A DNA stretch of 64,000 nt from Bacillus massiliglaciei (GTDB lineage: Bacteria; Bacillota; Bacilli; Bacillales; DSM-1321), in contig NZ_LT622358.1 in the NCBI RefSeq assembly GCF_900098925.1, positions 270,607-334,606 of the forward strand. The letters are read 5' to 3'. The first letter of the stretch is position 1. Every line of letters starts with the position of its first letter. Below, piece after piece: positions 20,377 through 28,904 of this stretch. Under the pieces are notes generated by a model. It did no database searches. It saw only the letters and a program-made list of their open reading frames with translations, and was not told where the DNA came from. The position numbers were made by a program, and so were the translations under genes.

Positions 20377-20483
20377 TATTTGAGGCAGGATGATTCCATT
20401 AGCTTTAGATTTCTGATTTTATTTCTGACAGGTAGTATGGTATAAAAAGGTGAGGAAATAGTTAGTGAGTGGAGCGTATAATA

Positions 20484-23261
20484 ATGACACAGAAATATAT
20501 TGTGATTGACTTAGAGACGACAGGGAATTCCCCGAAAAAAGGCGACAGGATTATTCAATTTGCCGGAGTTGTCATTGAAAATGATGAAATTGTTGAGGAG
20601 TATTCTACATATATCCATCCAGGTCAGGAAATTTCCGTTTTTATAGAAGAGCTGACGGGCATCAGTGATGAAACAGTCAAGGATGCCCCTATCTTCGAAG
20701 AAGTGGCTGAAAGAATCGCAGGCCTTCTGGAAGGAGCATGTTTTGTAGCTCATAATGTTTTGTTTGATTTATCTTTTCTTCAGGAAGAGCTCATTCGCTG
20801 CGGGTATGAACCTTTTTACGGTTCAACGCTGGACACAGTGGAGCTGGCCAAAATCATGAAACCGACGGCAGAAGGCTATAAATTACAGCAGCTTACAAAG
20901 GCCTCTGCACTGCCTCATCACAGGCCGCATCAGGCTGACAGCGATGCTTATGCGACTGCTTTGCTGCTCTTGGAATTAAAGAAAAAAATGTTCAATCTTC
21001 CAGTCATGACGCTGAAACAGCTCTATCGGCTTTCTTTCTCCCTGCAAAGCGAGATATCAGAATTGCTTTCGGAATGTATTGCAAAAAAACTTTCCAAGGC
21101 GGAGCAGCATCAGGAGAATCTTGTTACATACAGAGGGATCGCTTTTAAAAAAACTGAGCCAAAAAATGAAGAGCTGCGCTTTCAGAATGAATATCCAAAT
21201 GATGATTCAGAGAAAATCAGGATGATGCAGAAGGCCTTTCCAAAATTTGAAGCAAGAAGCGGACAGCTGCAGATGATGGATTTGGTTTATGAATCCTTTA
21301 CTGAAGGGCGTCATGCCATGATAGAAGCAGGAACCGGAATTGGAAAATCCCTTGGCTATTTGTTTCCGGCCGCTTATTTTGCAAAAAAACATCAAACTCC
21401 GGCTATTATCTCCACTTATACATTGCAGCTTCAGGACCAGCTCTTGAATAAAGAAATTCCCAAACTCAAGGAAATCCTTCCGTTTCCTTTTCAGGCCGTC
21501 TTATTAAAAGGAAGAAATAATTACTTAAGCATGGCTAAATTTGAACGTGCACTAAGGGGAAAAGAAGACAATTATGAAACTGCTATGGCCAAGATGCAAA
21601 TTCTTATCTGGCTGACAGAAACAGAAACAGGCGACAGAGATGAACTGAATTTATCAAGCGGCGGACAGCTGTTTTGGGAAAGACTTCAGAGTGACGGCCT
21701 GACGTACGAAGGATTGAAAAAACCATGGATGGTGATGGATTTCTTCGAAAAGGCGAAGCGCACAGCAGCCAATGCAGATTTAATTATCACGAACCACGCC
21801 TTCTTGATGGCGGATTTTGTTAATCAAGACCCTTTGTTTCCAAAACATGGATACATTGTATTAGACGAGGCGCATAATTTAGCAAAGGCCGCGTCGAAGC
21901 AGCTTGGCAGAAGACTGGACTATATTACGGTGAAGACCCTGATGAATCGTCTCGGCCATTCGGAACAAAAACTTCTTTTATACCGGTTTGGCAAGCTGCT
22001 CAGGGGTGCAGGCCTATCTTCTGTTCTTTTGGAGAAGCTGGACAGCCGGCTGAACGACTTCTCTTATGAATTCGACCAGCTGTTTTTTACGCTGGGATCA
22101 CAATTAGAACAATCAGGCAGAACGGCTGCACCGGCTCGATTTTCTTTCAAAGCCGGAGAGGCCAGGTGGAAAACGGCCGGCCTTATAGCAGAACGGTTAA
22201 TTGCCCTGCTGGCCGGATTTCTTAATGACGCAGGAGCTGTGTTGGGCCAGCTGAAAGAAGCCAATCAGGAGTTTGGTAAAAATGCCCTGTTTGACTTAAA
22301 TGATATGGAAATCACCCTGTTTGAACTGGAAAGGCTAAAAGATTCTATGAGTGAGTTTTTCTTACGGCCAAAGAAAGACAATATTTACTGGATTGATTAT
22401 GCAAGCAGCTCTTCCATACAGGGAATCAGTCTTATGGAACAGCCGATTGCCGGAAGCAAAGAAATCTGGGAGGCGTTTTTCGCCCCTCAGCACAGTATCA
22501 TTATGACTTCTGCAACATTACGGGTTAAACAATCCTTTGAGTATTTCAAACGTGAAATGGGCATTGAGGATCATTCTGTCAAGAGTGCCTGTTTTCCTTC
22601 GCCATTTACTTATTCTGACCAGGCGAAGATTCTTGTGCCGTCTGATATTCCGGATATACAGTCTGTTTCAATGGAGGAGTATTCTGAACTGGCAGCCAAT
22701 CATATCATCGCTGCTGTACAGGCTGCCAAAGGAAGAACCATGATTTTATTTACTTCCTATGAAATGCTGAAGAATACCTATTCCATTATTAAGGAATCCG
22801 GTGCTCTCGATGAATATACCCTTTTTGCCCACGGAGTTTCGGGCGGAAGCAAACATAGAATGCTTCGCAATTTTCAGCTTTTTGACAAAGCTGTTCTTTT
22901 TGGCACAACAAGTTTATGGGAAGGGGTTGATATACCGGGTGAGGATTTATCCTGTCTCATCATGGCAAGACTGCCATTTTCACCGCCAGATGAACCGGTA
23001 CACGCGGCAAAACGCGAACTTCTCGAAGAGCAGGGAAAGAATGCTTTTTCTGCTTTGTCTTTGCCTGAAGCTATTTTGAGATTTCGCCAAGGTTTTGGCC
23101 GGCTGATCCGAACTTCCGAAGACAGAGGGGTAATGGTTATTTTGGACAGAAGGGTCATGAGTGCGAGATATGGAGCAGAATTCCGGAATTCTATTCCTAA
23201 AGTGGAATGGAGGCAGCTTTCGATCGCTGAGATGTCAAATGAAATCGAACAGTGGGTTTGA
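20484..23261 (+). CDS. dinG: DinG-family helicase with N-terminal 3'-5' exonuclease domain
   Basis: 925 residues from ATG 20484 (GGAG upstream; a GTG at 20469 is in frame). The N-terminal ~180 residues are a DnaQ-like exonuclease with 'IDLETTG', 'HNVLFDLSFL' and 'HQADSDAYAT'. The rest is an XPD/DinG superfamily 2 helicase with Walker A 'EAGTGIGKSLGYLFPAA', DEAH box 'VLDEAHNLAKAA', 'TSATL' and motif VI 'RFRQGFGRLIRT'. The fusion is normal for Firmicutes DinG, in which the purified S. aureus protein acts as a 3'-5' exonuclease. No iron-sulfur cysteine set is seen between motifs Ia and II, unlike ypvA in this window. Confidence 0.93.
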   Translation: MTQKYIVIDLETTGNSPKKGDRIIQFAGVVIENDEIVEEYSTYIHPGQEISVFIEELTGISDETVKDAPIFEEVAERIAGLLEGACFVAHNVLFDLSFLQEELIRCGYEPFYGSTLDTVELAKIMKPTAEGYKLQQLTKASALPHHRPHQADSDAYATALLLLELKKKMFNLPVMTLKQLYRLSFSLQSEISELLSECIAKKLSKAEQHQENLVTYRGIAFKKTEPKNEELRFQNEYPNDDSEKIRMMQKAFPKFEARSGQLQMMDLVYESFTEGRHAMIEAGTGIGKSLGYLFPAAYFAKKHQTPAIISTYTLQLQDQLLNKEIPKLKEILPFPFQAVLLKGRNNYLSMAKFERALRGKEDNYETAMAKMQILIWLTETETGDRDELNLSSGGQLFWERLQSDGLTYEGLKKPWMVMDFFEKAKRTAANADLIITNHAFLMADFVNQDPLFPKHGYIVLDEAHNLAKAASKQLGRRLDYITVKTLMNRLGHSEQKLLLYRFGKLLRGAGLSSVLLEKLDSRLNDFSYEFDQLFFTLGSQLEQSGRTAAPARFSFKAGEARWKTAGLIAERLIALLAGFLNDAGAVLGQLKEANQEFGKNALFDLNDMEITLFELERLKDSMSEFFLRPKKDNIYWIDYASSSSIQGISLMEQPIAGSKEIWEAFFAPQHSIIMTSATLRVKQSFEYFKREMGIEDHSVKSACFPSPFTYSDQAKILVPSDIPDIQSVSMEEYSELAANHIIAAVQAAKGRTMILFTSYEMLKNTYSIIKESGALDEYTLFAHGVSGGSKHRMLRNFQLFDKAVLFGTTSLWEGVDIPGEDLSCLIMARLPFSPPDEPVHAAKRELLEEQGKNAFSALSLPEAILRFRQGFGRLIRTSEDRGVMVILDRRVMSARYGAEFRNSIPKVEWRQLSIAEMSNEIEQWV

Positions 23262-23326
23262 ACCTTTTGTCCTCCCTATATTTATTAAATTTTGTCATTA
23301 TTTTTAAACAAAAAAGAGGAGCGAAC

Positions 23327-23335
23327 TGATATAAT
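23327..23335 (+). promoter_or_regulatory. Extended -10 promoter of ypmA-ypmB-aspB
   Basis: TGATATAAT combines an extended -10 TG (23327-23328) with a perfect TATAAT (23330-23335). No good -35 is seen. It lies 76 bases before the ypmA start. Confidence 0.6.
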
Positions 23336-23410
23336 GTGAAGGGTAGAAACAGCTGAAAGCCAGTGATGCCGCTTCTTTGGCAATTTTCTGATGATGGGAG
23401 GAATCTATTT

Positions 23411-23581
23411 ATGGAAAGCAAAATCGAAATCATCTCAACTGTCAGGGTTGAAAACTCCCCTGATCTGTATAAAATTGTCGATGCATTAAACCGCAATCTG
23501 AAACGGCAGGATTTAATGTTTGGACTGGCCCTTGATCCAGAAGAAAAGGAGAAAGCGATTTTTACGATATACCGTACATAG
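23411..23581 (+). CDS. ypmA: YpmA, DUF4264 small protein
   Basis: 56 residues from ATG 23411, behind GGGAGG. A longer in-frame ORF starts at 23363 but lacks a ribosome binding site. 'MESKIEIISTVRVENSPDLYKIVDALNRNLK' and 'DLMFGLALD' followed by the C terminus 'AIFTIYRT' match YpmA of Bacillus. Small soluble alpha/beta protein of unknown function. It leads the ypmA-ypmB-aspB cluster. Confidence 0.85.
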   Translation: MESKIEIISTVRVENSPDLYKIVDALNRNLKRQDLMFGLALDPEEKEKAIFTIYRT

Positions 23582-23595
23582 AAAGAGGGACCGAC

Positions 23596-24072
23596 TTGAA
23601 AAAATGGTTAATTATTGCTTCTGTCCTTGTCCTTGCCTTTGGAGGCTTTGTAGCTGCCGCCTATTTTAAAGCGATGCAGCCAAAAAAGGAAATGGCTGAA
23701 GCAGCATTTGAAAAAGCGAAAACCGTAAGTGATATCAAAACCCTTGATGATTATTATATGTATAATGGAAAAGATTCCTATATGATCATTATTGGTTTAA
23801 CGGATTCTGGTGAAAAACAGGTGGTTTGGGTTCCGGAAAAGAAAAATGGGAAAACGGTCACCGAAAAATATAAATCTGGCAAGACAGAAAAAGAGATTAA
23901 GGAAATTGCGGAGAAAAAGCTGAATCCTGAAAAAATCATTTCTATTAAATTAGGCATGGAAGAAAATATTCCGCTTTGGGAAGTAACCTATCTGGATGAA
24001 TCCAAACGGTATAATTACGACTATTATGATTTTAAAACGGGTGAATGGCTAAAATATTACCGCAGCATTTAG
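23596..24072 (+). CDS. ypmB: YpmB, DUF5590 membrane-anchored protein
   Basis: 158 residues with a TTG start behind AAAGAGGGA. A single N-terminal membrane helix ('KWLIIASVLVLAFGGFVAAAYF') is followed by an extracytoplasmic lysine-rich PepSY-like domain. The tail 'NIPLWEVTYLDESKRYNYDYYDFKTGEWLKYYRSI' is the most distinctive part. Family function is unknown. It lies between ypmA and aspB, as in B. subtilis. Confidence 0.85.
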   Translation: MKKWLIIASVLVLAFGGFVAAAYFKAMQPKKEMAEAAFEKAKTVSDIKTLDDYYMYNGKDSYMIIIGLTDSGEKQVVWVPEKKNGKTVTEKYKSGKTEKEIKEIAEKKLNPEKIISIKLGMEENIPLWEVTYLDESKRYNYDYYDFKTGEWLKYYRSI

Positions 24073-24093
24073 AAATAGGAGGTTCATTCAGTC

Positions 24094-25281
24094 ATGAAAT
24101 TAGCGAATCGGGTTCAATCATTAACGCCATCAACAACACTGGCGATTACAGCCAAAGCAAAGGAATTGAAGTCACAAGGTCTAGATGTAATCGGTCTTGG
24201 AGCAGGAGAGCCCGATTTTAATACGCCTAAGCATATTATCGATGCAGCCGTAAGGTCGATGAATGAAGGACAAACGAAGTATACGCCTTCAGCTGGTCTG
24301 CCTAAATTGAAAGAAGCGATTGCTGCCAAGCTGATGAAGGATCAGGGACTTGAATATAAAGCATCCGAAATTCTTGTAGGCTCCGGTGCCAAGCATGTTC
24401 TGTATACGCTGTTCCAGGCTATTTTAGATGAGCAAGATGAAGTCATTGTGCCAATCCCTTATTGGGTCAGCTATCCGGAACAAATTAAGCTGGCAGAGGG
24501 GACTCCCGTCTATATTAAGGGCAAAGAAGAAAATCAGTTCAAAATTACGAAAGAGCAGCTTGAAGAAGCAATAACCGTTAAGACAAAAGCGATCATACTT
24601 AACTCTCCAAGCAATCCGACTGGAACGCTGTATAGCAGAGAAGAATTAGAGGTTTTGGGGAAAGTCTGCCTTGAACATGATGTGTTGATCATTTCGGATG
24701 AAATCTATGAGAAACTGGTGTACGGCGGGGCTCAGCATGTTTCCATTGCGGAAATTTCACCAGAACTAAAAGAACAGACCATCATTATAAATGGTGTTTC
24801 CAAATCCCATTCCATGACAGGCTGGAGAATCGGATATGCAGCAGGAAATGAAACAATCATCAAAGCAATGACTAACCTGGCAAGCCACAGTACATCCAAT
24901 CCGACAACAACAGCTCAATATGGAGCAATTGCAGCATATGAAGGACCGCAGGAGCCTGTTGAAGAAATGCGGAAGGCGTTTGAAGAACGCTTGAACAAGA
25001 CGTATGACAAATTGGTTGAAATCCCGGGTATCAGCTGCATCAAACCAAAAGGGGCTTTCTATTTATTCCCTAATGTGAAAGAAGCGGCAGAAATGACTGG
25101 ATATAACAATGTCGATGAGTTTGTTTCCGCCTTGCTTGAGGAAGCCTTGGTTGCAGTCGTTCCAGGATCTGGATTCGGAGCACCGGAAAATATCCGTCTT
25201 TCTTATGCCACTTCTTTGGAGTTACTGGACAGTGCAGTGGAAAGAATCCGCACTTTTGTCACTTCTAAAATAAATGCCTGA
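24094..25281 (+). CDS. aspB: Aspartate aminotransferase, class I
   Basis: 395 residues, PLP fold type I. The Schiff-base lysine is in 'GVSKSHSMTGWRIGYAAG'; 'NSPSNPTGT' and 'ISDEIYEKLVY' hold other cofactor ligands; 'YTPSAGLPKLKEAIA' and 'GAGEPDFNTP' are typical of the Ib subgroup. It interconverts aspartate/2-oxoglutarate and oxaloacetate/glutamate. Ribosome binding site ATAGGAGG. asnS follows with its own promoter. Confidence 0.94.
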   Translation: MKLANRVQSLTPSTTLAITAKAKELKSQGLDVIGLGAGEPDFNTPKHIIDAAVRSMNEGQTKYTPSAGLPKLKEAIAAKLMKDQGLEYKASEILVGSGAKHVLYTLFQAILDEQDEVIVPIPYWVSYPEQIKLAEGTPVYIKGKEENQFKITKEQLEEAITVKTKAIILNSPSNPTGTLYSREELEVLGKVCLEHDVLIISDEIYEKLVYGGAQHVSIAEISPELKEQTIIINGVSKSHSMTGWRIGYAAGNETIIKAMTNLASHSTSNPTTTAQYGAIAAYEGPQEPVEEMRKAFEERLNKTYDKLVEIPGISCIKPKGAFYLFPNVKEAAEMTGYNNVDEFVSALLEEALVAVVPGSGFGAPENIRLSYATSLELLDSAVERIRTFVTSKINA

Positions 25282-25290
25282 AGAATGACC

Positions 25291-25325
25291 GTTTAAAAGC
25301 ACGCTTAATGCGTGCTTTTAAGCGT
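25291..25325 (+). terminator. Hairpin terminator after aspB
   Basis: The inverted repeat GTTTAAAAGCACGC / GCGTGCTTTTAAGC has its T run in the right arm. There is no long T tail after it, so efficiency is uncertain. Confidence 0.65.
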
Positions 25326-25441
25326 CAATTAGGATAAGTTTAAGACAGTGCGTCCTCAATCTTTTATATGAAGAAAAGATCAAAACAGTACTAAGCCTTC
25401 ATAAATGGACTGGCAGCTCTCTAGGAACCTCTGTCTATTTG

Positions 25442-25470
25442 TTGATTGTAGGGCTTTCAATAGGTATAAT
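25442..25470 (+). promoter_or_regulatory. Sigma-A promoter of asnS
   Basis: TTGATT (25442-25447), a 17-base spacer and TATAAT (25465-25470), 55 bases before the GTG start. Confidence 0.82.
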
Positions 25471-25524
25471 GAATAAGGTGAAAAACAAGAGTTTAGTTTA
25501 GATCGTGATCTTGGAGGGAAATTC

Positions 25525-26817
25525 GTGAAAATTACAATACATGAAGCAAGTCAGTATGTAGATCAGGAAGTAACGATAGGAGGCTGGATTGCCAATAAGC
25601 GTTCCAGCGGAAAAATTGCTTTTCTACAGCTCCGCGACGGAACGGGTTTTATGCAGGGAGTTGTTGTGAAGGCTGATGTGGCGGAAGAAGTTTTTGCCAA
25701 TGCGAAATCGGTTTCGCAGGAATCTTCCGTATTCGTAACGGGAGTTATCCAAAAGGATGAACGCTCTCCATTCGGGTATGAGATGCTTGTACATAATCTT
25801 GAAATCATAAGTGAGTCTGTGGATTATCCAATTACGCCAAAAGCCCATGGCACGGAGTTCCTGATGGATCACCGTCATTTATGGCTCCGTTCAAAAAGGC
25901 AGCATGCAGTTATGCAGATCAGAAATGAAATTATCCGGGCTACTTATGAATTTTTCAACCAAGAGGGCTTTGTAAAGGTGGATCCGCCGATTCTGACTGG
26001 AAGTGCTCCGGAAGGTACAACAGAGCTTTTTGCTACGAAATATTTTGATGAGGATGCCTATCTGTCACAAAGCGGTCAGCTTTATATGGAAGCGGCAGCG
26101 ATGGCACTGGGTAAAGTATTCTCATTTGGTCCGACATTCCGTGCGGAGAAGTCAAAAACTAGGCGCCATTTGATTGAATTCTGGATGATAGAACCAGAGA
26201 TGGCTTTCTATCAATTCGATGATAATTTAAAAGTGCAGGAGGAATATGTTTCTCATATTGTCCGCTCTGTTTTGGAAAATTGCGGACTGGCCCTCAAGAC
26301 ACTTGAGAGAGATACAGCTAAATTAGAAAAAATTAAAGCGCCTTTCCCGCGCATTACGTATGATAAGGCGATTGAATTCCTTCATAAAGAAGGCTTTACT
26401 GATATTGAATGGGGAGACGACTTTGGGTCGCCGCATGAAACAGCAATCGCTGAAAGTTTCGATATGCCTGTATTTATCACCCATTATCCAACATCTCTTA
26501 AGCCATTCTACATGCAGCCAGATCCTGAGCGTCAAGAGGTCGTATTATGTGCAGACCTTATTGCCCCAGAAGGGTATGGGGAAATAATTGGCGGTTCAGA
26601 GAGGATTCATGACTATAGCAAGCTTGAAGCGAATATCGCGGAACACGGGCTGGATGAAGAAGCCTATAAATGGTATATGGATTTAAGAAAATACGGTTCT
26701 GTTCCGCATTCAGGCTTTGGCCTTGGTCTTGAACGGACTGTAGCATGGTTAAGCGGAGTTGAGCACGTCAGAGAAACGATTCCTTTCCCTCGTCTGCTTA
26801 ACAGATTATATCCATAA
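25525..26817 (+). CDS. asnS: Asparaginyl-tRNA synthetase
   Basis: 430 residues with a GTG start behind TTGGAGGG. N-terminal OB-fold anticodon-binding domain (to about residue 110), then the class II core: motif 2 '[19 protein letters not shown]' and motif 3 '[15 protein letters not shown]'. '[30 protein letters not shown]' separates it from aspartyl enzymes. It charges tRNA-Asn. No T-box was seen in the 50-base leader. Confidence 0.96.
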   Translation: MKITIHEASQYVDQEVTIGGWIANKRSSGKIAFLQLRDGTGFMQGVVVKADVAEEVFANAKSVSQESSVFVTGVIQKDERSPFGYEMLVHNLEIISESVDYPITPKAHGTEFLMDHRHLWLRSKRQHAVMQIRNEIIRATYEFFNQEGFVKVDPPILTGSAPEGTTELFATKYFDEDAYLSQSGQLYMEAAAMALGKVFSFGPTFRAEKSKTRRHLIEFWMIEPEMAFYQFDDNLKVQEEYVSHIVRSVLENCGLALKTLERDTAKLEKIKAPFPRITYDKAIEFLHKEGFTDIEWGDDFGSPHETAIAESFDMPVFITHYPTSLKPFYMQPDPERQEVVLCADLIAPEGYGEIIGGSERIHDYSKLEANIAEHGLDEEAYKWYMDLRKYGSVPHSGFGLGLERTVAWLSGVEHVRETIPFPRLLNRLYP

Positions 26818-26835
26818 AAGTTTAGTTTTTCTCAG

Positions 26836-26871
26836 GTTATCCATGGCTTTTGCCTTGGATAACTTTTTTTG
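26836..26871 (+). terminator. Terminator after asnS
   Basis: The 11-bp stem GTTATCCATGG / CCTTGGATAAC is followed by seven T. Confidence 0.9.
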
Positions 26872-26975
26872 TCGCATTTGACTAAGAAGGATGGAACTCT
26901 CTTATTTTTCCACCCTTGTATAGCATACTCGCGGCCGTCTATTTCTGTTATACTTATACTGAGGTGTCGATTCAT

Positions 26976-27659
26976 ATGAAAAAAAATCAATTATATGCAT
27001 GGTTCAAGGAAGGAAACATAACGGTTCCATCCTTTTTGCTTGTACATTACAGAACGTTGGGGTTAAATGAACAGGAGCTTGTGCTGTTGCTTCAGCTTCA
27101 AAACTTCATTGATAAAGGTCAACCCTATCCGGCACCTTCGCAGTTATCCGAAAGAATGTCACTGCAGGAAGAAGATTGTGCTTTCATGATTCAGAAGTTA
27201 ATCCAAAAAGGCTACATCCACATAGAAGGGGAGAACAACCAAGAGTACTATACTCTTGATTCACTTTATGAAAAAATGCTCGATTGTTTTTTGAAGATGC
27301 AAAATAAAATTGAAAATGAAGAGACGGCAGAAACGGCCAGCAGTCTTTATACGGTTTTTGAAAAAGAATTTGGAAGGCCGCTCTCACCATTTGAATGTGA
27401 AACCTTGGCCATGTGGATGGAGGATGATCATCAGCCGGACATAGTCAAGGCAGCTTTAAAGGAAGCGGTTGTTTCCGGAAAACTTAATTTCCGGTATATC
27501 GACCGGATTCTTTTTGAATGGAAAAAGAGCGGGATAAAAACTCTTGAACAAGCCCGGGACCATTCCCAGAAATTTCGGGCATATCAGCGAAGAGATAAAA
27601 GAGAGGCCCCTGAGGAACCGTTGAAAGATGTGCCTTTTTATAATTGGCTGGAACAGTGA
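26976..27659 (+). CDS. dnaD: DNA replication initiation protein DnaD
   Basis: 227 residues from ATG 26976 (GAGGTG upstream); an in-frame start at 26916 precedes the ribosome binding site. The N-terminal DDBH1 winged helix ('WFKEGNITVPSFLLVHYRTLGLNEQELVLLLQL') and the C-terminal DDBH2 domain ('EKEFGRPLSPFECETLAMWMEDD...FRYIDRILFEWKKSGIKTLEQA') are complete. DnaD helps load the replicative helicase at oriC and in restart. It sits before nth and ypoC as in B. subtilis. Confidence 0.93.
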   Translation: MKKNQLYAWFKEGNITVPSFLLVHYRTLGLNEQELVLLLQLQNFIDKGQPYPAPSQLSERMSLQEEDCAFMIQKLIQKGYIHIEGENNQEYYTLDSLYEKMLDCFLKMQNKIENEETAETASSLYTVFEKEFGRPLSPFECETLAMWMEDDHQPDIVKAALKEAVVSGKLNFRYIDRILFEWKKSGIKTLEQARDHSQKFRAYQRRDKREAPEEPLKDVPFYNWLEQ

Positions 27660-27681
27660 TACGCTTTAAAGGAGAAATAGT

Positions 27682-28341
27682 ATGTTGAACAAAACTCAGA
27701 TTCGGTTTTGCCTTGATAAAATGGGGGAAATGTTTCCTGATGCCCATTGCGAATTAAACCACTCCAACCCCTTTGAATTGGTTATAGCGGTGGCTCTTTC
27801 GGCGCAATGTACGGATGTACTCGTAAATAAGGTAACGAAGGATTTATTCCAGAAATATAAAACCCCTGAAGATTATTTGGCTGTTCCTCTTGAAGAGCTG
27901 GAAAACGATATCCGTTCAATCGGCTTATATAGGAATAAGGCAAAAAATATCCAAAAATTATGCCGGCTGCTTCTTGATGAGTATCATGGCGAAGTCCCAA
28001 GAGATCGGGATGAAATGACTAAGCTTCCGGGAGTAGGGCGCAAAACAGCGAATGTTGTTGTTTCAGTCGCTTTTGATATCCCTGCCATTGCTGTGGACAC
28101 TCATGTGGAGAGGGTGTCTAAAAGACTGGGGATCTGCAGGTGGAAGGACAGTGTACTGGAAGTTGAAAAAACATTGATGAACAAAGTTCCGAAAGAGGAA
28201 TGGTCTGTGACACATCACAGGATGATATTTTTTGGCAGATATCATTGCAAGGCCCAATCTCCGCAATGCGGCGAATGCCCTTTACTTGAAGTGTGCAGGG
28301 AAGGAAAGAAAAGAATGAAACGGAAAAGGGACGGGAAATGA
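27682..28341 (+). CDS. nth: Endonuclease III
   Basis: 219 residues. DNA glycosylase/AP lyase for oxidised pyrimidines. The helix-hairpin-helix with catalytic lysine is 'LPGVGRKTANVVVSVAFDIPAIAVDTHVERV', the last segment carrying the catalytic aspartate. The 4Fe-4S loop C-x6-C-x2-C-x5-C is intact ('CKAQSPQCGECPLLEVC'). Ribosome binding site AAAGGAG. The stop overlaps the ypoC start. Confidence 0.95.
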   Translation: MLNKTQIRFCLDKMGEMFPDAHCELNHSNPFELVIAVALSAQCTDVLVNKVTKDLFQKYKTPEDYLAVPLEELENDIRSIGLYRNKAKNIQKLCRLLLDEYHGEVPRDRDEMTKLPGVGRKTANVVVSVAFDIPAIAVDTHVERVSKRLGICRWKDSVLEVEKTLMNKVPKEEWSVTHHRMIFFGRYHCKAQSPQCGECPLLEVCREGKKRMKRKRDGK

Positions 28342-28856
28342 CTATAAGTAATCTCGAGGTTCCGTACTTCATATTTCATCCTTTCTTTTATGAGGAGCCA
28401 TCAGTTCTTTTGAACCCTGCCCTTTTTCAGGAATGGCAGAACAAGAGTCTGGAAGGTTATTTTCCTTATGAAATTCTGTATTATCTTGAAAGGGATGCCT
28501 ATAGACCATGGACTCATGTACAGGGACATGTTCCGGAACTTTTGCTTCAGTGGAAGCAGCTGAAGGAAATTTGTTTACAGTATCATAAGAACCGTCAAAG
28601 TCAGAAGGCAGGGAATTTGCTCAAGCAGGGGACAGCGCTTTTTATTTCTGCCCTATTTTGGATGAATCGGAAGCCTGTTGATTTCGCAGATTTTGACAAT
28701 GATTTGGTAAACCTCACGTATAAACCATTTAATGCAAATGAGCGGCTGCAATTTATTTTAAAGTATCCTAACTTATATCCTGCTTTTATTCAGGTGGGGG
28801 AGCTTTTTCTTGAGTTGGAAAAAAGTTTTTCCATTATGGAAATAAAAAGAAAATAG
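28338..28856 (+). CDS. ypoC: YpoC family protein
   Basis: 172 residues from ATG 28338, overlapping the nth stop by four bases; a longer in-frame ORF begins inside nth. 'VPYFIFHPFFYEE' and the helical middle part 'TALFISALFWMNRKPVDF' match the YpoC family by position and general composition. No enzyme motif or membrane helix is visible. Its coupling to nth could mean a repair-related role, but this is inference only. Confidence 0.8.
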   Translation: MTISNLEVPYFIFHPFFYEEPSVLLNPALFQEWQNKSLEGYFPYEILYYLERDAYRPWTHVQGHVPELLLQWKQLKEICLQYHKNRQSQKAGNLLKQGTALFISALFWMNRKPVDFADFDNDLVNLTYKPFNANERLQFILKYPNLYPAFIQVGELFLELEKSFSIMEIKRK

Positions 28857-28862
28857 ACCGAT

Positions 28863-28898
28863 AAAAAAGCCTGAGCGATTTCGCTCAGGCTTTTTTGC
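28863..28898. terminator. Bidirectional terminator between ypoC and ponA
   Basis: AAAAAAGCCTGAGCGA-TT-TCGCTCAGGCTTTTTT is a perfect 16-bp inverted repeat, A-rich on one side and T-rich on the other. It ends both the dnaD-nth-ypoC and the recU-ponA transcripts. Confidence 0.93.
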
Positions 28899-28904
28899 AG
28901 GGGA